From NCBI RefSeq assembly GCF_000003605.2, contig NW_003123904.1:26788-80485 (forward strand): a DNA stretch of 53,698 bases, read 5' to 3'. This DNA is from Saccoglossus kowalevskii (Eukaryota > Hemichordata > Enteropneusta > Harrimaniidae). This document shows, piece by piece, positions 34,950 through 47,869 of this stretch (positions within the stretch are counted from its first letter, which is position 1; every line of letters begins with the position of its first letter). Under the pieces are notes generated by a model. The model made no database searches. It was not told the DNA's origin and saw only the letters and a program-made list of their open reading frames with translations. Made by a program: the position numbers and the translations under genes.

Positions 34950-37797
34950 GAGTTCTGTGGTTGTTAGATAGAAATATTACCGCCGACAATAATGTCGCCA
35001 CGTTCATCACGGCCGTGCAATCGATGTACTAGTGTATCCTTGCTGTCCCGTAATGGTTTTCACTAAGATGTGATTGAGACGCGCCCAGACCCGTAAAAAG
35101 AACTATTTCCGCCAATGTATGATCTTGAAGATTTGACAATCGAGATTCACGTATTATGTTTCAACATTGATGTGATGTAGGGTCATAATATTTAACACTA
35201 TTATTTTGTGAATTCAGTAAATTATACGACTCTAGTAAAAAAAAAAACGGTGATGGTAATGAATTCACGATAATCACTGGAGTGGCGTATAAACCATCTT
35301 GCGATTCGAATCAAAAGTATGACTGTTATGATGGCTACGTTGGCCGCCATATTGAAACAACATTGCATTATTAAATCATGTGGGGGTTAAACATTAAATT
35401 GTTAAGACAAACTCCGCCGTTCGTCGTTTCCTTGGAAACGCCTTTCGTATAATATATCAGAAACCAACTCAGAACATTGATGAGAAAAGTGGATGGGTGA
35501 ATAACTCAGAAAGCTTCCCTGGGATGTAATTTATTTATACTGTGTAAAAATAGAACTTTGTACACTAATCAACCGACTCAGTATTATAATCATAATGTCG
35601 TCGTATGCAGCCGACATATATTTAATCGGTGTATTTCTCCAAGATTTGAATACCAGGAAGTCATTATATAATACAACTTGTTGTCAAGGATACTAGTAAG
35701 AATTTGAAAAGTGGACGAATGTCACAATTTCTGCAGTGTCATTTGTTTTTAACGAATTCAGCGTTGCCCCGTTCTCCTCTCAAAGTAGTCAATTGTCATA
35801 ACTGCGCGCTTCCATTGTGTACTTTCCCCTTTATGGCGCTATAATGACCATACTGTCGATTCCTTACAAAGAAACGTTATATTGCGAACAAGTTTGAGTA
35901 CTGTTGGCAAGCAAACTACCCACTCTCAATTTATTTTATTATTTGATGAAAATAATCAAAATATTTCCAGGTTGACCGAAATAGTTAGTGAACCACCCAC
36001 TTTCCCACGTGATAGTGACGGGAAATTGATTTGTACATTATGCTTATGTTGGCTCGCAGAATGGAGGTGTCAGCGTCAACAAATATAGCAGACTGGCTTC
36101 ACCTTTTCACACTACGTCACTGTATACATGTGTTGTTGAGCGGAAAACTCAATAAAATCACATCAATGTTATCATGCAAGGCATTATATACGGAGGTGTG
36201 TGTACAACTAAGCAGCTGATTGACTATCTGATGACAATAAGACAACGAGACATATGCCATTCAGAAAATACGCACGCGACACACAAAATAACCGGACGTA
36301 TGTGTAATGTAGCGCTTTAAAAACCACATAACAATTAGTATTTTTAGGAAGTGTACTTTGCTCGTCCATCGATATTAAGTAATTCTGTTCACGCCAACTT
36401 GTGTTGGGCGTTGACCGTCTAGCGAACGGTCACCAATCTCTCGCCAAATCACCCATCTTTGAACAAATATGAGAATGAAGTGTTTTCTGAACATTACCTA
36501 ATATGGCACACTGGTGATACATCGGCAATCGAATTATGTATATAGACGTTATTTTTACGCTGTTTTGTTTCGACAGATCAGACAACCACCCAGGTGCAGC
36601 AGAATATCCCGAGGGCTGTTCCTCTCCAGACGCCGATCGTCGTTTCTCACAATTGGAGAAAACATTTAACAAATGAAACGTCACATCATGTCTGGATTGA
36701 CAATTATTCAAGTGTTTCACAATGGACTACCAAAACGTTACGTCAGCACGAACTACATCTGTTATGACTAGTCACTGAAAAAACACGGCAGCAGGCAGAC
36801 GACCTGATCTAGTTACTTGCAGTAATAGAAAAGACGATACACAAGGTGTTTATTTCAAAAATAAGAGATTATTGTACAGTGTACACATTTCATGGGTGTT
36901 TAAACTCAAAACGTCACAAATTAGGCCCGATTTGCAAATCCATGACGTAATTTCTACAACAACCATTGTACAAGAATAATTTACATTTGCGCTATATCGC
37001 TGTAGTTGTAGTAGTTACTATGACAAATGTGTTTTCACTTGTCACGTCTTGTGGTGGTTTCTTTTCCACAGACTTCCGTTCCAATTGACTGTACGCCGTG
37101 ACGAATGTATATGTCTATATTTAAGTTAATTTATTGCTAGGTTGTGACCCAATTTTTCATACAGCGCGAAATTAAACTTGTCCAAGTCAGTAAATTTGTT
37201 TAATAAATTGAGTTTGACAAGCCACATTAACATGAACAAAAATAGGCCTGACCTCTTCGTGTTTGACTTCCCGCCAGAAAAACAAGCAGACGATGCAAAT
37301 GGGAAAACAGAAAACGTCATCTTGTAGCAAGAGGCGGTACATTATATCGGTATATTGATGTAGGAGGTGTAGTTCCCGGGAATAATGACGAAAAACAAAT
37401 CTAGTTCAAACTCGTTCCTAGATTATTAGTTTACATTTTTTTTTTCAGCACAGACAACGAAATGTACAGTGAATGTCATAAAGGCGTGATTTGTAATGAC
37501 AGTTTATAAACATTAATCACAGAAGTTCCTCGCGCTTGATTCAAAACCAATGAAGACATTTTCATTGGTTATCGAAGCCATTTAGTAACGCCATTACCCA
37601 CATATCTTTGCGGGCTACCTTCAAACATTGACCGAATTACTGCCAAGCAACTGTTAAGACGCTGTGACGGGTATTTATAAATATTTCATATATAAAATAT
37701 TCATACCTTCATGATATTTACTGTAATCTTACTAATCGCAAACAACTTGAAAATGTCTACTGTGTGTTTTAATATAATGTCTTCTCTTTAATGCAAG
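34950..37797. other. Non-coding stretch, no gene seen
   Basis: Holds a GGCCGCCATATTG motif near 35341 that resembles a YY1 site. A 96-codon minus-strand frame (36720-36430) and plus frames at 35882-36219 are unrecognised; the first ends near a donor-like TAG/GTAATG at about 36499, which is not enough to call an exon. Confidence 0.4.
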
Positions 37798-37828
37798 CCC
37801 GGGGGATGGAGCTCGTCATGTCCCCGGG
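37798..37828. repeat. GC-rich hairpin
   Basis: CCCGGGGGA and TCCCCGGG can pair as a 7-8-bp stem around a 14-16-base loop containing GAGCTC. It stands out as pure G/C in an AT-rich setting. Confidence 0.7.
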
Positions 37829-38829
37829 TAATTTGACCCAGCGGTCAACTTCTAAATCAGCAGGTACATTTTTCATAAAAAAAAGACAGCGAAGTCTCAT
37901 AGCACTGTCTACACGACTTAAGATATGTATTTATTTTCTCAAACAAATGTCGCAATATTAGGCACATATTGTCTATTATGTCTGTTAAGCATTTGACTAG
38001 GTTCATTCTGACAATTCGTAAAATTGCAAGGTTTGTATGATGAATCACGCAGTTATAAATATATACAAATTATCATTGAACGAAAAATAATTTTGAACAC
38101 GAATTGCTGTGATTTAATATTGTCATCATAATCGACGACTTATGATGCCATATGCAATTCGGAGATTCCAAATTTAGGGACACAGTTACGTTCATCTATC
38201 GTGTGTGTTAGCTAATTTCGAAAGCCGAGTTTGCAACTACGTCACTGATTTGTTTTGGGTGGAGAAAAATATTATGATACTACAACAGATTGCAGTGTGT
38301 ATAGTGACGGCGCGCTGTCAAACTCCGATATTAATTTAAATATACTCAAATTACGCTTTCGTCTTAATTTTTTGTGGCAAATAATTGTCAGATGGAAGCA
38401 ATATAAAAATCACATTTTACCACCAGCCGTTAGTTGTAGTACCTATAGTTATTTTTAAAAAGACAATTCAAATAAGAGTTTCGTCATCTGTTGTCGCCAT
38501 GACGACCTATACTTACCATATTAGACCCGACATTTGCTCGCAATGTTACATACGAGTACGTAGAAAAATTCCGATGCCGCCAAACGCGGGTGACCGTAGG
38601 TTATTTTGAGTGAAAAGCCAATAAGTATGTGGGGGCGTTTGAAAGTGGCCTGGCTAATAAGGAAAAATGAAAAACATCTTATGATATTCAGGTTTATTGT
38701 ACATCTCGAGTAGAAGCGAAGATACTATGAAAGTATAACTATTCCTTCGCTATTAAAATGACCCTTGACCCACCTTGGCAGTTTTAATAATTGATTACAA
38801 TTGTCACAGGGTCTGGTGGAGTCCAATAT
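37829..38829. other. Non-coding stretch, no gene seen
   Basis: A small ATG frame near 38499-38609 (36 codons, containing CSQC) has fair start context but no recognisable family; not called. Confidence 0.4.
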
Positions 38830-38962
38830 TTAAAGGGCGGTGGTCGTTGCGCAGCGCGTGATCGAATTTCATGTAAATAAACAATGTATTTTACACGCGT
38901 TGTATACGTCGCTATGTGTCCCATATCGAACACGACGCGGCGCGGCGACTTCCGCCCTTTAA
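38830..38962. mobile_element. 133-bp element with terminal inverted repeats and TTAA ends
   Basis: The ends are TTAAAGGGCGGTGGTCGTTG on the left and, read from the other strand, TTAAAGGGCGGAAGTCGCCG on the right, so the first 11 bases are identical and the GC-rich inverted repeat continues imperfectly for about 25-30 bases. Both ends carry TTAA, the target duplicated by piggyBac-type transposases, so a non-autonomous piggyBac-like MITE is possible; the inner ends do not match a piggyBac terminus I can name. The right half, on the minus strand, matches the sequence beginning at 51910, which shows it is a dispersed family. Confidence 0.65.
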
Positions 38963-39700
38963 TGTCCGCGCCAAAAGTTTCTAAAATCGATTGTAGTAAT
39001 TTTAATATTTGTTTAAAGGTTTTGAAATTATTTCCTTGTCAAAATATTTGTACTGCGATTTTAACACATATAATACGTCAAATTATTTCAATAATGGGAA
39101 GGACTAGCTGATCACCAGGTTCCAACTCGGATGGTGCACTGGCGCGTTGTACGAGATTCGAAAGTCGCGCGATAGTCACAAACTCCCGCGTGATATAAAA
39201 TATTCTACCGAGAAGAAAAATGGCGGGTCGTAGGATGGGAATTATTGTTCCAAGTGCATCCACGTAAACTCATAGGCCGTCGCACTATTTACAGTGCGCA
39301 GTGACTGGTTGTGGCTTGAACCGGTCGTTCTCACCCAAATATAAATAAACGGTGTCGTTCGCTGCTATGTGTTCTTGTTAATAAAATAACTTGCGGGCAA
39401 CGTAGTCTATCAGACTTTCGTATGCTGGTTGACAAAATGTAAACAATGACGTCACGCATGGGCTTCTAGGCATCTTGACAACACGTCGCTGACGCAAAGT
39501 GGTTCGCCAGGTAACGATCTAGATTATTTACGCAACGTGACCGTCGCCCGGCTGTCCAGCTTCACACTTATTGCTTACCGAGAAAATCTCCTGATACGCG
39601 ACAATTTAGTCGTCTGCGTCAACGTATAATTGTACTCAGTGAATTCAGCTCCTCAACGCCTGATTATTTGAGACCACACCGTGTCAATGCATGCATCGTC
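38963..39700. other. CG-dense stretch, possible promoter region
   Basis: CG dinucleotides are clearly denser than in the surroundings, with an AAAATGGCGGG motif near 39219 (YY1-like) and a TGACGTCA site at 39447-39454. Such a stretch could mark a transcription start, but no first exon was identified on either strand. Confidence 0.25.
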
Positions 39701-42700
39701 TACATCAGTCGCTCAGATGAATTGAATTTCGGCATCTTTTATTTAACTGTGAATTCGGTGGCAGTACAGACCACATACGTTGCTATTGATTTTTCTTCCT
39801 TCAAACAAATATTAGTGAATTTTGACGTTTAATGAAATGAAATTTAGCTTAAATTGCTAGAGTCTTCATTAAAATGTTGTTGCAAGTGCATGCTGACTGA
39901 AAGGAGGACTAAAAGGTTGGCCATTATAAATTCTCGAACCACTGTGCAAATTATGTTTGTCCTTCACCTAGATTTAGACTACATTTTTTCAAGGTAGTGT
40001 TACGATATTTTTGTTTGCTTCTGTTTTATACGTGAGGGATTTGTTTTTATAAATATATATTTCCTGTGACTTTCCCTGTAAAATTTTGTTTTCGAGATTT
40101 ACTTCGTCGTTACACTGTTTCCAATATACTAGTAACGAAAATAGTCTCCCTGGGCGTAAGAGGGCGTACGTCATAGGATAATATTGAAATTCGCAGTCAG
40201 AAATTGCATAATTTGGGTTGTTTGTTTGTTATTGAAATATTATTTCCTATCTATCCAGACTAAAAGTTCCGTCTCTTTCACATATTGCCACTTGTAAAAA
40301 TAATACCTAGGAAAAGTAGGAAATACCATGCAAAATCGATAACGCGCCATTTTGTGGGAAACATATTACTGCAATAACATATTCTACAACCTGACAGGTT
40401 GTACACTATTTTCATTGATTTGTTTATTTGTTAATTTACCCACCGTCCAGAAATGTATTATCAATCGATTTTTGTTATATGCGTTCGAGCTTCTTCTTTT
40501 ACTAAAACCGTTTTCATTTTGTACCCAGTTTCGGTTTGTAATACGCCTAATATTGGCTGCAACTGTAATTGGCAGGTGCGTTTTTTTCATAAATGTTAAC
40601 ATACCAGTCCACATCGACATCGACAACTACCGTTTTCATACGTGACACGGATAAGAATATCGATACTTTCAATGTTATTCAGGACTTGGGCAACAAATCT
40701 TTTTTTGGAATATCATTGTTACCCATTATTGTTTTTTAGAATATCTTATCCCCCCCCCCCGTTCATACGCGGGTAATTTTGAAAATATGTAACGGGGACC
40801 GTGTCATTAAAAATGAAATGTATGCAATCAGGGTAGATTGAACTACAGTACAAGTGTAGGTTTTAAAATGTACTTAGAAAATGTGTTGTAAAAGCGACAT
40901 TGTTTAATCTAGATGCGTTTTTTCATGAGTTTGCAAAGCCTGAGAGCAAAGCGTAGGGGTGCACATGTTAGAACTTGACAGACGCCTTCGAGTCTGAATA
41001 TCAAGAAAATCAGGAAGTGAGAGTTACTAGCAGGTGTGAAAGATCTAACGAATATCACTAATCAGGGGCCAATAATTTCCAAGCAACTAATTCAATCTGG
41101 CTAATCTAGGAAATCAACTTATAAAACACACGAACAACTAATCCCATCCATTAATTATGTCGCGGTCAGAGGTCATATAGGCACAATAATTAATGATCCC
41201 TTTTTAACTCGATTAGTGGGCTTGTTTTCGAAGCTAACACAGAGAATGAGATTGAGTTGGGCGATTAGGTAACCTAAATTGCATTTTTTTCTTTTTGTAC
41301 AACATTAGGTTTTTCTTCGTCGTTTAAATTGTCTGAAAAATCGAAGGATTTGTCGTTTCAAAGAATGGTTGTAAATTAAAAGAATAACGAATAATTCCCC
41401 GAGATGAATCTAATGTAGTGTTGGCTAGGCTTGGAAAAACTCTTCATGTCAATGTCGCTATATTCACTTTACAATAATTGCCGTAGTTGAGCAATATGTA
41501 TCTCGGAGTCACTAAAATCATATTTAGCATTTGTCGCATAGTGATTCTTGTACTTGTCTAGCATTTGATGTGTTCTGTGATTATAAAATTGACTTGGCTA
41601 GAGGGTCTGGTTGAGTTGAATACCGTTTCAACCCGGGCACGGACACCCTAAGCAAGTATGTAAAGCCAGTCTCCTCGACGAAGATGATGTCCAACACGTC
41701 ATTCAAGATGGCCGCTTATCTTGGTAACCGCATACGAAATGACGGGCATCATGACGTAGCAACGATCTGACAATATATATTAAAAAGGCGACGATAATCC
41801 TGATTAGATCATTCTGCGCCAATGCCGCAACAGCATTTGGTTTTAATCACGTACTTCCTATCAAAACCTTAGACTTCATGGACGAATGCAGGATTCCTAG
41901 TTGGGATGCGTCTTTACAATAACGTCATTGCCGCATTGCATTGTGGGCAATGCATGTCAACATCAACTGCAAATTTCCGTTTTAACACGCTGTCTGCATT
42001 CATGATAACTGTTTTAATTGCGTATATCCTCTCCAAACCTCACCACCCAGACTCAGGACGTAAATGTGTTACTACCATTTGATAAATAACTTATTTATGG
42101 TCATCATTTCGTTACACTATTAGGCTCAATATTCAATTTGCCAGACAGCTGTTTTACTGCCATCATAAAACGACATTAAGAGAAGGCGCCGCAAATTGTT
42201 ATGGGACTATTTTGCATTTAGCATGTCAAAATCACAGAAGTCAGCTATAAAGAGAAAGACTAGAGCGCGTTTATGATAATTATCCTTGAACGAGGTTGTT
42301 ACGTTAACGAAGGAATTACACGGCGTTCGTGATCTCCGTACAAATAACGTGTTCTTGTTCAGAGCTTTTCACTGCCCTATAAAGGGATAAATGTAAAAAT
42401 AATCATGCCAAGATGAGCGTTTTACGTCTTCTGGTAATCCCACGAAAGTAACTTATTACAGCTCAGCCACTCTATAGATACAATATACCGGAACAGCCAC
42501 CTTGGGGGTGAGTGACCGTTTAAGTCGGTAATGTCAACTGTGTGTGACAGTAGACAACTTTTTTCCGAATAATTATTTTATCAATCGATGAAAGAATTTG
42601 TAATGAGGAGAAACAGATATAGATAGTTAATAAACCACAGATTTCTCTCACAGTATATCGTGTCGTTGTCTCGGTCACTCACACAAGTGACGTCACGGTA

Positions 42701-43436
42701 CAAATGATGTCATACCACAATTAAAATCCCCATAAACGACATTGTATTTTGCATTATTAGATATATATTTATTAAAGCGAAAAGTGGTTTCTCTTGTTGT
42801 TTTTTAAATGAAATAGTAAACAGTAGGATCGTATTACTTGAAGTCACAAAGGGAGCTAATTCAAGGACACAGATGCCGGTAATATTGGAAAAGTTTATCG
42901 AGCTGATCACTCAGTATAGTTTTTGGTTATAATTTATTCAGGGCCTCCGCTCATCACAAGAATTAATATAATACAAAATTAAATAAATACATCAATGTTA
43001 GTTCAAATTGATTGAAAAAACATTGTCACGAATTTTGAAAGATTTGTGTACATAAACTGAAAGTTTATATTGTGTCTCTGCGTTTAGTTATTTTTATAGA
43101 ACAACACATTTCGTTGGATGGATAGACTCTGAAACGGCGAGGAATCCAGTCAACTCTACACTGATTATATAGTGGAAAAAATAGAATAGAATAAAATAGC
43201 ATTCATCCTCAACAACTGGCCTTCCTATACTTTGACTATAAAGGCAAATTCTCAATCGAAGAGGAACTAATGGATTAATATGCCGTCCTGCCTTCACTGC
43301 TAATTTATAACTTGATCACCTTCTGCCTCTAACAAAGAGTTGAAACTTACATAACAACGCAATCTGTCCAATTTACCAATCGCTGCCGATCATACCATAC
43401 AATTACATATCCTTTCATGAAATAAACCTTAAAAAA
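39701..43436. other. Non-coding stretch, no gene seen
   Basis: A 97-codon hydrophobic plus frame at 40352-40645 lacks an early ATG and is unrecognised. A CAAGATGGCCGC motif near 41704 is a close YY1-type match. TGACGTCA at 42688-42695. A C10 run is at about 40751-40760. Confidence 0.4.
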
Positions 43437-43679
43437 ATGTTGTCTCCCAATTGTTTTTCAATCCATAGAATTCCAAAACCATATCGTTACCATAATTCTC
43501 TGATATATGTTGCCCACGTAACCCTCTATACCGAGTCCAACCTTTTTAAACATTGTATAACAAGCCCAGGGATACCGGTGAATATCCATTTTTGGAATAC
43601 AACATTTCATGTAGGCACAGAAAATGGGAAATCTCCTAAATTCACATTCTCTTACAAAGCACTTAAGAATTTACACTAG
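43437..43679 (+). CDS. Unrecognised 80-codon open frame
   Basis: ATG (A at -3) to TAG. The product MLSPNCFSIHRIPKPYRYHN... has no hydrophobic leader or known motif; its C-terminal part (GTENGKSPKFTFSYKALK) looks protein-like. No promoter, splice or neighbour evidence. Could be chance. Confidence 0.12.
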   Translation: MLSPNCFSIHRIPKPYRYHNSLIYVAHVTLYTESNLFKHCITSPGIPVNIHFWNTTFHVGTENGKSPKFTFSYKALKNLH

Positions 43680-43891
43680 AGTTAACCCCTAATAAAATCT
43701 AGAAAAGTAAATTGCACCAGGATAATTTTAATGAAAAATAATAAAGATGGTTTAGTGTGCCATTTTAAACCCGGCCGGTTTTCATCAATCTGAGAACTCT
43801 TCTCACAAATCTAAGTCTATTGGTTATTCTGGTATCACATTTAATAAAACGTTTTAAAATACAAGCTTGCAAATTACATTAGTGGTGAATG
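43680..43891. other. Short non-coding spacer
   Basis: AT-rich; nothing seen. Confidence 0.5.
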
Positions 43892-43945
43892 TGTGAACTA
43901 TGATCTATATGTGAACTATAATCTCTATGTGAACTATGACCTCTA
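43892..43945. repeat. Three tandem 18-bp units
   Basis: TGTGAACTATGATCTATA, TGTGAACTATAATCTCTA and TGTGAACTATGACCTCTA, head to tail. Confidence 0.95.
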
Positions 43946-46559
43946 AAATGTAGTGTTTCCTCAAACATGCCACAATGCTCTTGTACAGAATCCAAAAACG
44001 GTGATAAATATTGTAACAGGAAAAAGCTCTATTTCTAAATAGATTTGTCATAATATGCGATACTTTTCAAAACAATTTTTATGTAACTATATTGTTTCTG
44101 GTACTAGCAATATTCGGTCATAACACCCAGAATTCATTGCGATCTCGCAAATTTGTTTGAAAGGCTTGACATTCGCCTGCTCTCTGCCATGTACGTTCAT
44201 GATGTTACGTTATCGTGAGATTTATTCGTATGTTATGCGAGGACTCAATCAGAGCGATCATCTAATTACTTTAGTTAGTTTGTCAGACTAATTAAATGAG
44301 CGCAGAAGAAATCAAATTTCGAGCAGAGGAGGGTATCATGTTCTCGACGTTTGGAAGATATTCACCTGCGTCGTAAAGTACTCGCATCATCACGATGTCA
44401 GATACCGACCCATGATTCATAGCAAAATGGACATATGTGCAGTGGTTCACATGATTACTTTCTAGCAGTCTCACTTCATCATTATCTCAGAGAATGAAAA
44501 CAATTTTTGCTCAAAATGTCATTCAGATATAATATCCCATAATGCCATATGGTATACACTAATGTCAGTAGGCGAAGACGAGTAATATGAATGCTTATAT
44601 AATGGGCTGCGGTAAATCTTACTTAATGAACTCGTTTGATTAATTAGTCTGAATACGCGCCTATAATTACAAATACGTTTGGGTTGTCGCATTTCATCAA
44701 GCACAAATTACCTATAGGCTGTATCTGGCGGCATTGTTAATACGTTGGCATATTATATATATTGGACGGTTTCGGGAAATCAACATTACACAATGTGGCG
44801 TGATTTTAATCAATTTATTTCCCTCTTTTAAATTAACTCAGAAATATTATACATATTATATGTAATACTGTCATCTCATTTTTGAGTATTGGTAAAACAC
44901 AAAACAATTAAAATTACTGACGTCAGCACGATTTTAAAACTGAGGAAATAATCAAAACAATGGGAGACTCAATTGTATTTTAGTGTGAATTTCTACCAAA
45001 ACTTCATCTTTTTTGTTGGAATAAATGAGACAAATATGCTTAGCATGCGCAACAATGCAATACATTTCCCTTCAAATATTTTAGTAAACGTTATCAGTGA
45101 TCAAACTGATAAGAAAAAAATGCCATCTGTTAACATTATTTGTGGAAATATACATATATTAGGAGAATTTGCGTGAATTTCATTGAACTTGACTTTCCCT
45201 TACAAACTATAATCAATCAATCAATTACCATCAGTGGTGTGGTAATTGGGCAACACAGCTGTTATAAAGTAATTCAAATCCCTGCTCAATAAACCATGAC
45301 TTTGACCTTCAATGTGTCATTAAAGTGTTGTTTTTTTTACCAATTAGCTTTTTAAAGATTGTATCGATAATGTAATTGTTCAATGATAACAAGCCGTCAT
45401 TGAATTTTCGATAAGATTCGCAATATATCATGTCAAACACGGTGGAATTGTAAAACTGTTATTTTCAATAAACTTTTCATTCTTATAGCTTGTGTAATGT
45501 GTTGAAGTGACCTAGTTGTGTAGTTTGTCTTGAGTGGAATGTTTGGATATAATGACCAGGCAACGGTGAACAACGTACAACAAGGCATAACCTGAACAAG
45601 GCCGCGGTGCAAATTAATCATACAATCCCTGCCAGTGTGTGCAAATATTGACTCCAAGACAATGTAATTAAATTATACGTGGGTTATTGCGTAATTTGTA
45701 TTCAAGAAACGCTGCTTATATTGTAAAAGCTGGGCACAAAAAACAGAACGAAAACTACAAATCGAATTACATGGGTACAATAGGAACCCTTCGGTTCGAT
45801 TTATTTTTTCTGGTCCAAAATGCACCGTAAACCGGTTTTTTTCATTGATCAGCTTCGCGGCATTGCATTACATTCAAACACAGTATAGGATCTGTGCCCC
45901 CACCAAGACGAGAATAATTTAGGATAAAAAAGAACACAATACATCTCTTTAAACAGGTCATTAAAGCTAATAATTACAATAAACTAGTATTTTGACCTGT
46001 AAAACGTGTTTTTTTACTAAGGTTTTGAGCAGATTGGAGCACTGGGCATTAAAGGAACAGAACGACTCGTATGTAAAACTGCTATAGTTGTTTTACACGA
46101 GCCAAAATTAATAACAACAACATGGTACAAAATTTGAATGAAAGTCCATGCAAATAAGTTATCCTGAAATCTTCTTCATTTTTATTTATATATTAAAATC
46201 GTAATACTGATGTTTGACAGTTGATAAAACATGACAAGATATTCGGGTGAGATAATCTCACAACATACACTACCTCAGAATGATTGAAGAGAATAAACCA
46301 TTCAAGTCCAACTGTTAACTTAAAATAGTTCAGGTATGCGTTGGGTATCTTGCTGCAGGCTTGTTTCTAAAAACACAGCAGCAGATTCTGAGAACACAGC
46401 AGATGGCTTGTTAGTATATATGGCGATAACCTCGGTCGGCACATGCGCAGTTTCGCCCATCCCATAAATCAATGCTTGAATCAATCCATTATGGCTACCG
46501 TGGTTATTATCAGTGATAGTTAAAGTACAGAATGCTACATTTTTCTAACATAAGCATGG
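43946..46559. other. Non-coding stretch, no gene seen
   Basis: TGACGTCA at 44918-44925. A hairpin AATTACCA (45223-45230) with TGGTAATT (45240-45247). Short duplicated ACACAGCAG phrase near 46372-46398. No gene supportable. Confidence 0.45.
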
Positions 46560-46745
46560 TGCACTGCACTACACTACACTACACTACACTGCACTGCACT
46601 GCACTGCACTACACTACACTGCACTTCACTACACTACACCACACCACACCACACCACACCACACCACACCACACACAACACTACACTACACTACACTACA
46701 CTACACTACACTACACTACACTACACTACACTACACTACACTACA
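46560..46745. repeat. (ACTAC/ACTGC/ACCAC)n pentanucleotide satellite
   Basis: About 37 pentamers in blocks: ACTAC, ACTGC, ACTAC, then ACCAC (about 46635-46670), then a long ACTAC block. The Thr-Leu-His-Tyr open frame is a by-product. The block structure points to spread of point mutations by slippage. Confidence 0.97.
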
Positions 46746-46999
46746 TATTTGAGGTATCATAGTTTTAACGTGAATGAGAGTTTTATTACCCAGTGTTTTG
46801 TACAGCATCTCACATATATTATGTTGGGTATGTAAAGACAGGTGCGCAGTACGACTCATTTGTAGTAAAGAAGCGTAACTACTCGTCAGCAATGCAACTC
46901 TTAGTGCAATTTTCAATGTTTCTACTTTTTGGAGTTTCTAATGCCTTAGTTGTTGCAATGTTACATGTGTAGCCGAATAAAGTCACTATAACTTTTTAG
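46746..46999. other. Short spacer with a possible relic LTR end
   Basis: An AATAAA at about 46974 followed 20-25 bases later by TTTGGCGTTCGTTGG resembles the end of an LTR and a TGG-initial primer binding site. This is weak. Confidence 0.15.
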
Positions 47000-47360
47000 T
47001 TTGGCGTTCGTTGGAATGAGCGAGAAGGCTAAAAAAGTCGCCAAAATTTAACAAGAAAAAGGCAGAGTTGTACGAGAAAAGATAGAACAAGCCGCTAAAA
47101 TTGAAACAAGATATCTTGGGTGTGGCTTTTATGTTAGGCAATTAACAGGATAGTTTACGATGTGCTGGCCATAGATGAGACGTGTGACTTAGACAAGCTA
47201 GTTATGTTAAAGGCATAAGGATAATGGAATAGGGATGTCACATCAAATTTTATCAGGCGCATCCCACAAAATTTGAGACCGCAAAGCAGTTTATGGTTGA
47301 CACAGTAGATCAACATGGGACTGACAGATTTGTTCTGATTATACAGTGTTATAACACGTG
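47000..47360 (+). pseudogene. Decayed coding sequence, possibly gag of the adjacent gypsy element
   Basis: Coding-like pieces in the plus direction, in shifting phases and broken by stops: an ATG piece beginning MSEKAKKVAK at 47016, VYDVLAIDETCDLDKLVM near 47156, and FYQAHPTKFETAKQFM near 47250. The order and the RT fragment 500 bases downstream suggest the gag part of the same retrotransposon, but I cannot match a gag domain. It might equally be another decayed gene. Confidence 0.3.
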
Positions 47361-47869
47361 AAATGTTGGTGTTCTTGAGGGTACCAGTGTCAAGTGTTGC
47401 AGACTTTGCTGACCTCCGGAATGAGATACGCTACTATGCAATAAATGCCTAAAACCACACAGAAACCCCAAATACCATCATCTGTAATGAGTAAAACAAA
47501 ACAAATGGTAACCCCTAGATAGATGTCACAGATGTTCGCGTATCGGGCATAAATATAATGCAAAATACTAACAGCCACTAGCAGGATTGAGGTGGGAAGT
47601 TTAACCTCTCGCTTGATTCTCAGACAGCCATGTCGAATATACTGCCGTACTTACATACCAGGTATAGTCAAACATTTGTTGCCATGACATACAACTGATG
47701 TCGGAAGATCGTATTTATTCTAAACCGTACAGTACCACTTTTGCAACATGTAATGATGTAATTATTGTACGTTTGTGATATGATAAAATATCATAATATA
47801 ACCAGGAGAATTTGTTTGCTGATGTTAATTACTTGACCAAACTTTATCTCACTTTTTGTCTCTAAGGCA
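47361..47869. other. Spacer inside or beside the decayed retrotransposon
   Basis: No protease or early reverse transcriptase motif could be recognised. A hydrophobic minus-strand frame lies at 47390-47578. Confidence 0.35.

Noticed and set aside
34704-34971. Phe/Val/Cys/Leu-rich open frames resembling membrane proteins
   Set aside because: They arise from the T-rich tract and (TTTG)n repeat.
39078-39263. Minus-strand frame in the CG-dense stretch
   Set aside because: Starts with GTG only, no motif, and long frames are more likely in GC-richer DNA.
40352-40645. 97-codon hydrophobic plus-strand frame
   Set aside because: No ATG at the start, no recognised motif; an antisense frame is open too, as expected by chance.
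46532-46762. Thr-Leu-His-Tyr-rich open frame
   Set aside because: Product of the pentanucleotide satellite.
47390-47578. Hydrophobic minus-strand frame with an internal pyrimidine-CAG acceptor-like site
   Set aside because: No ATG, no recognised family, and it lies antisense within a decayed retrotransposon; membrane-like composition is common in AT-rich frames.
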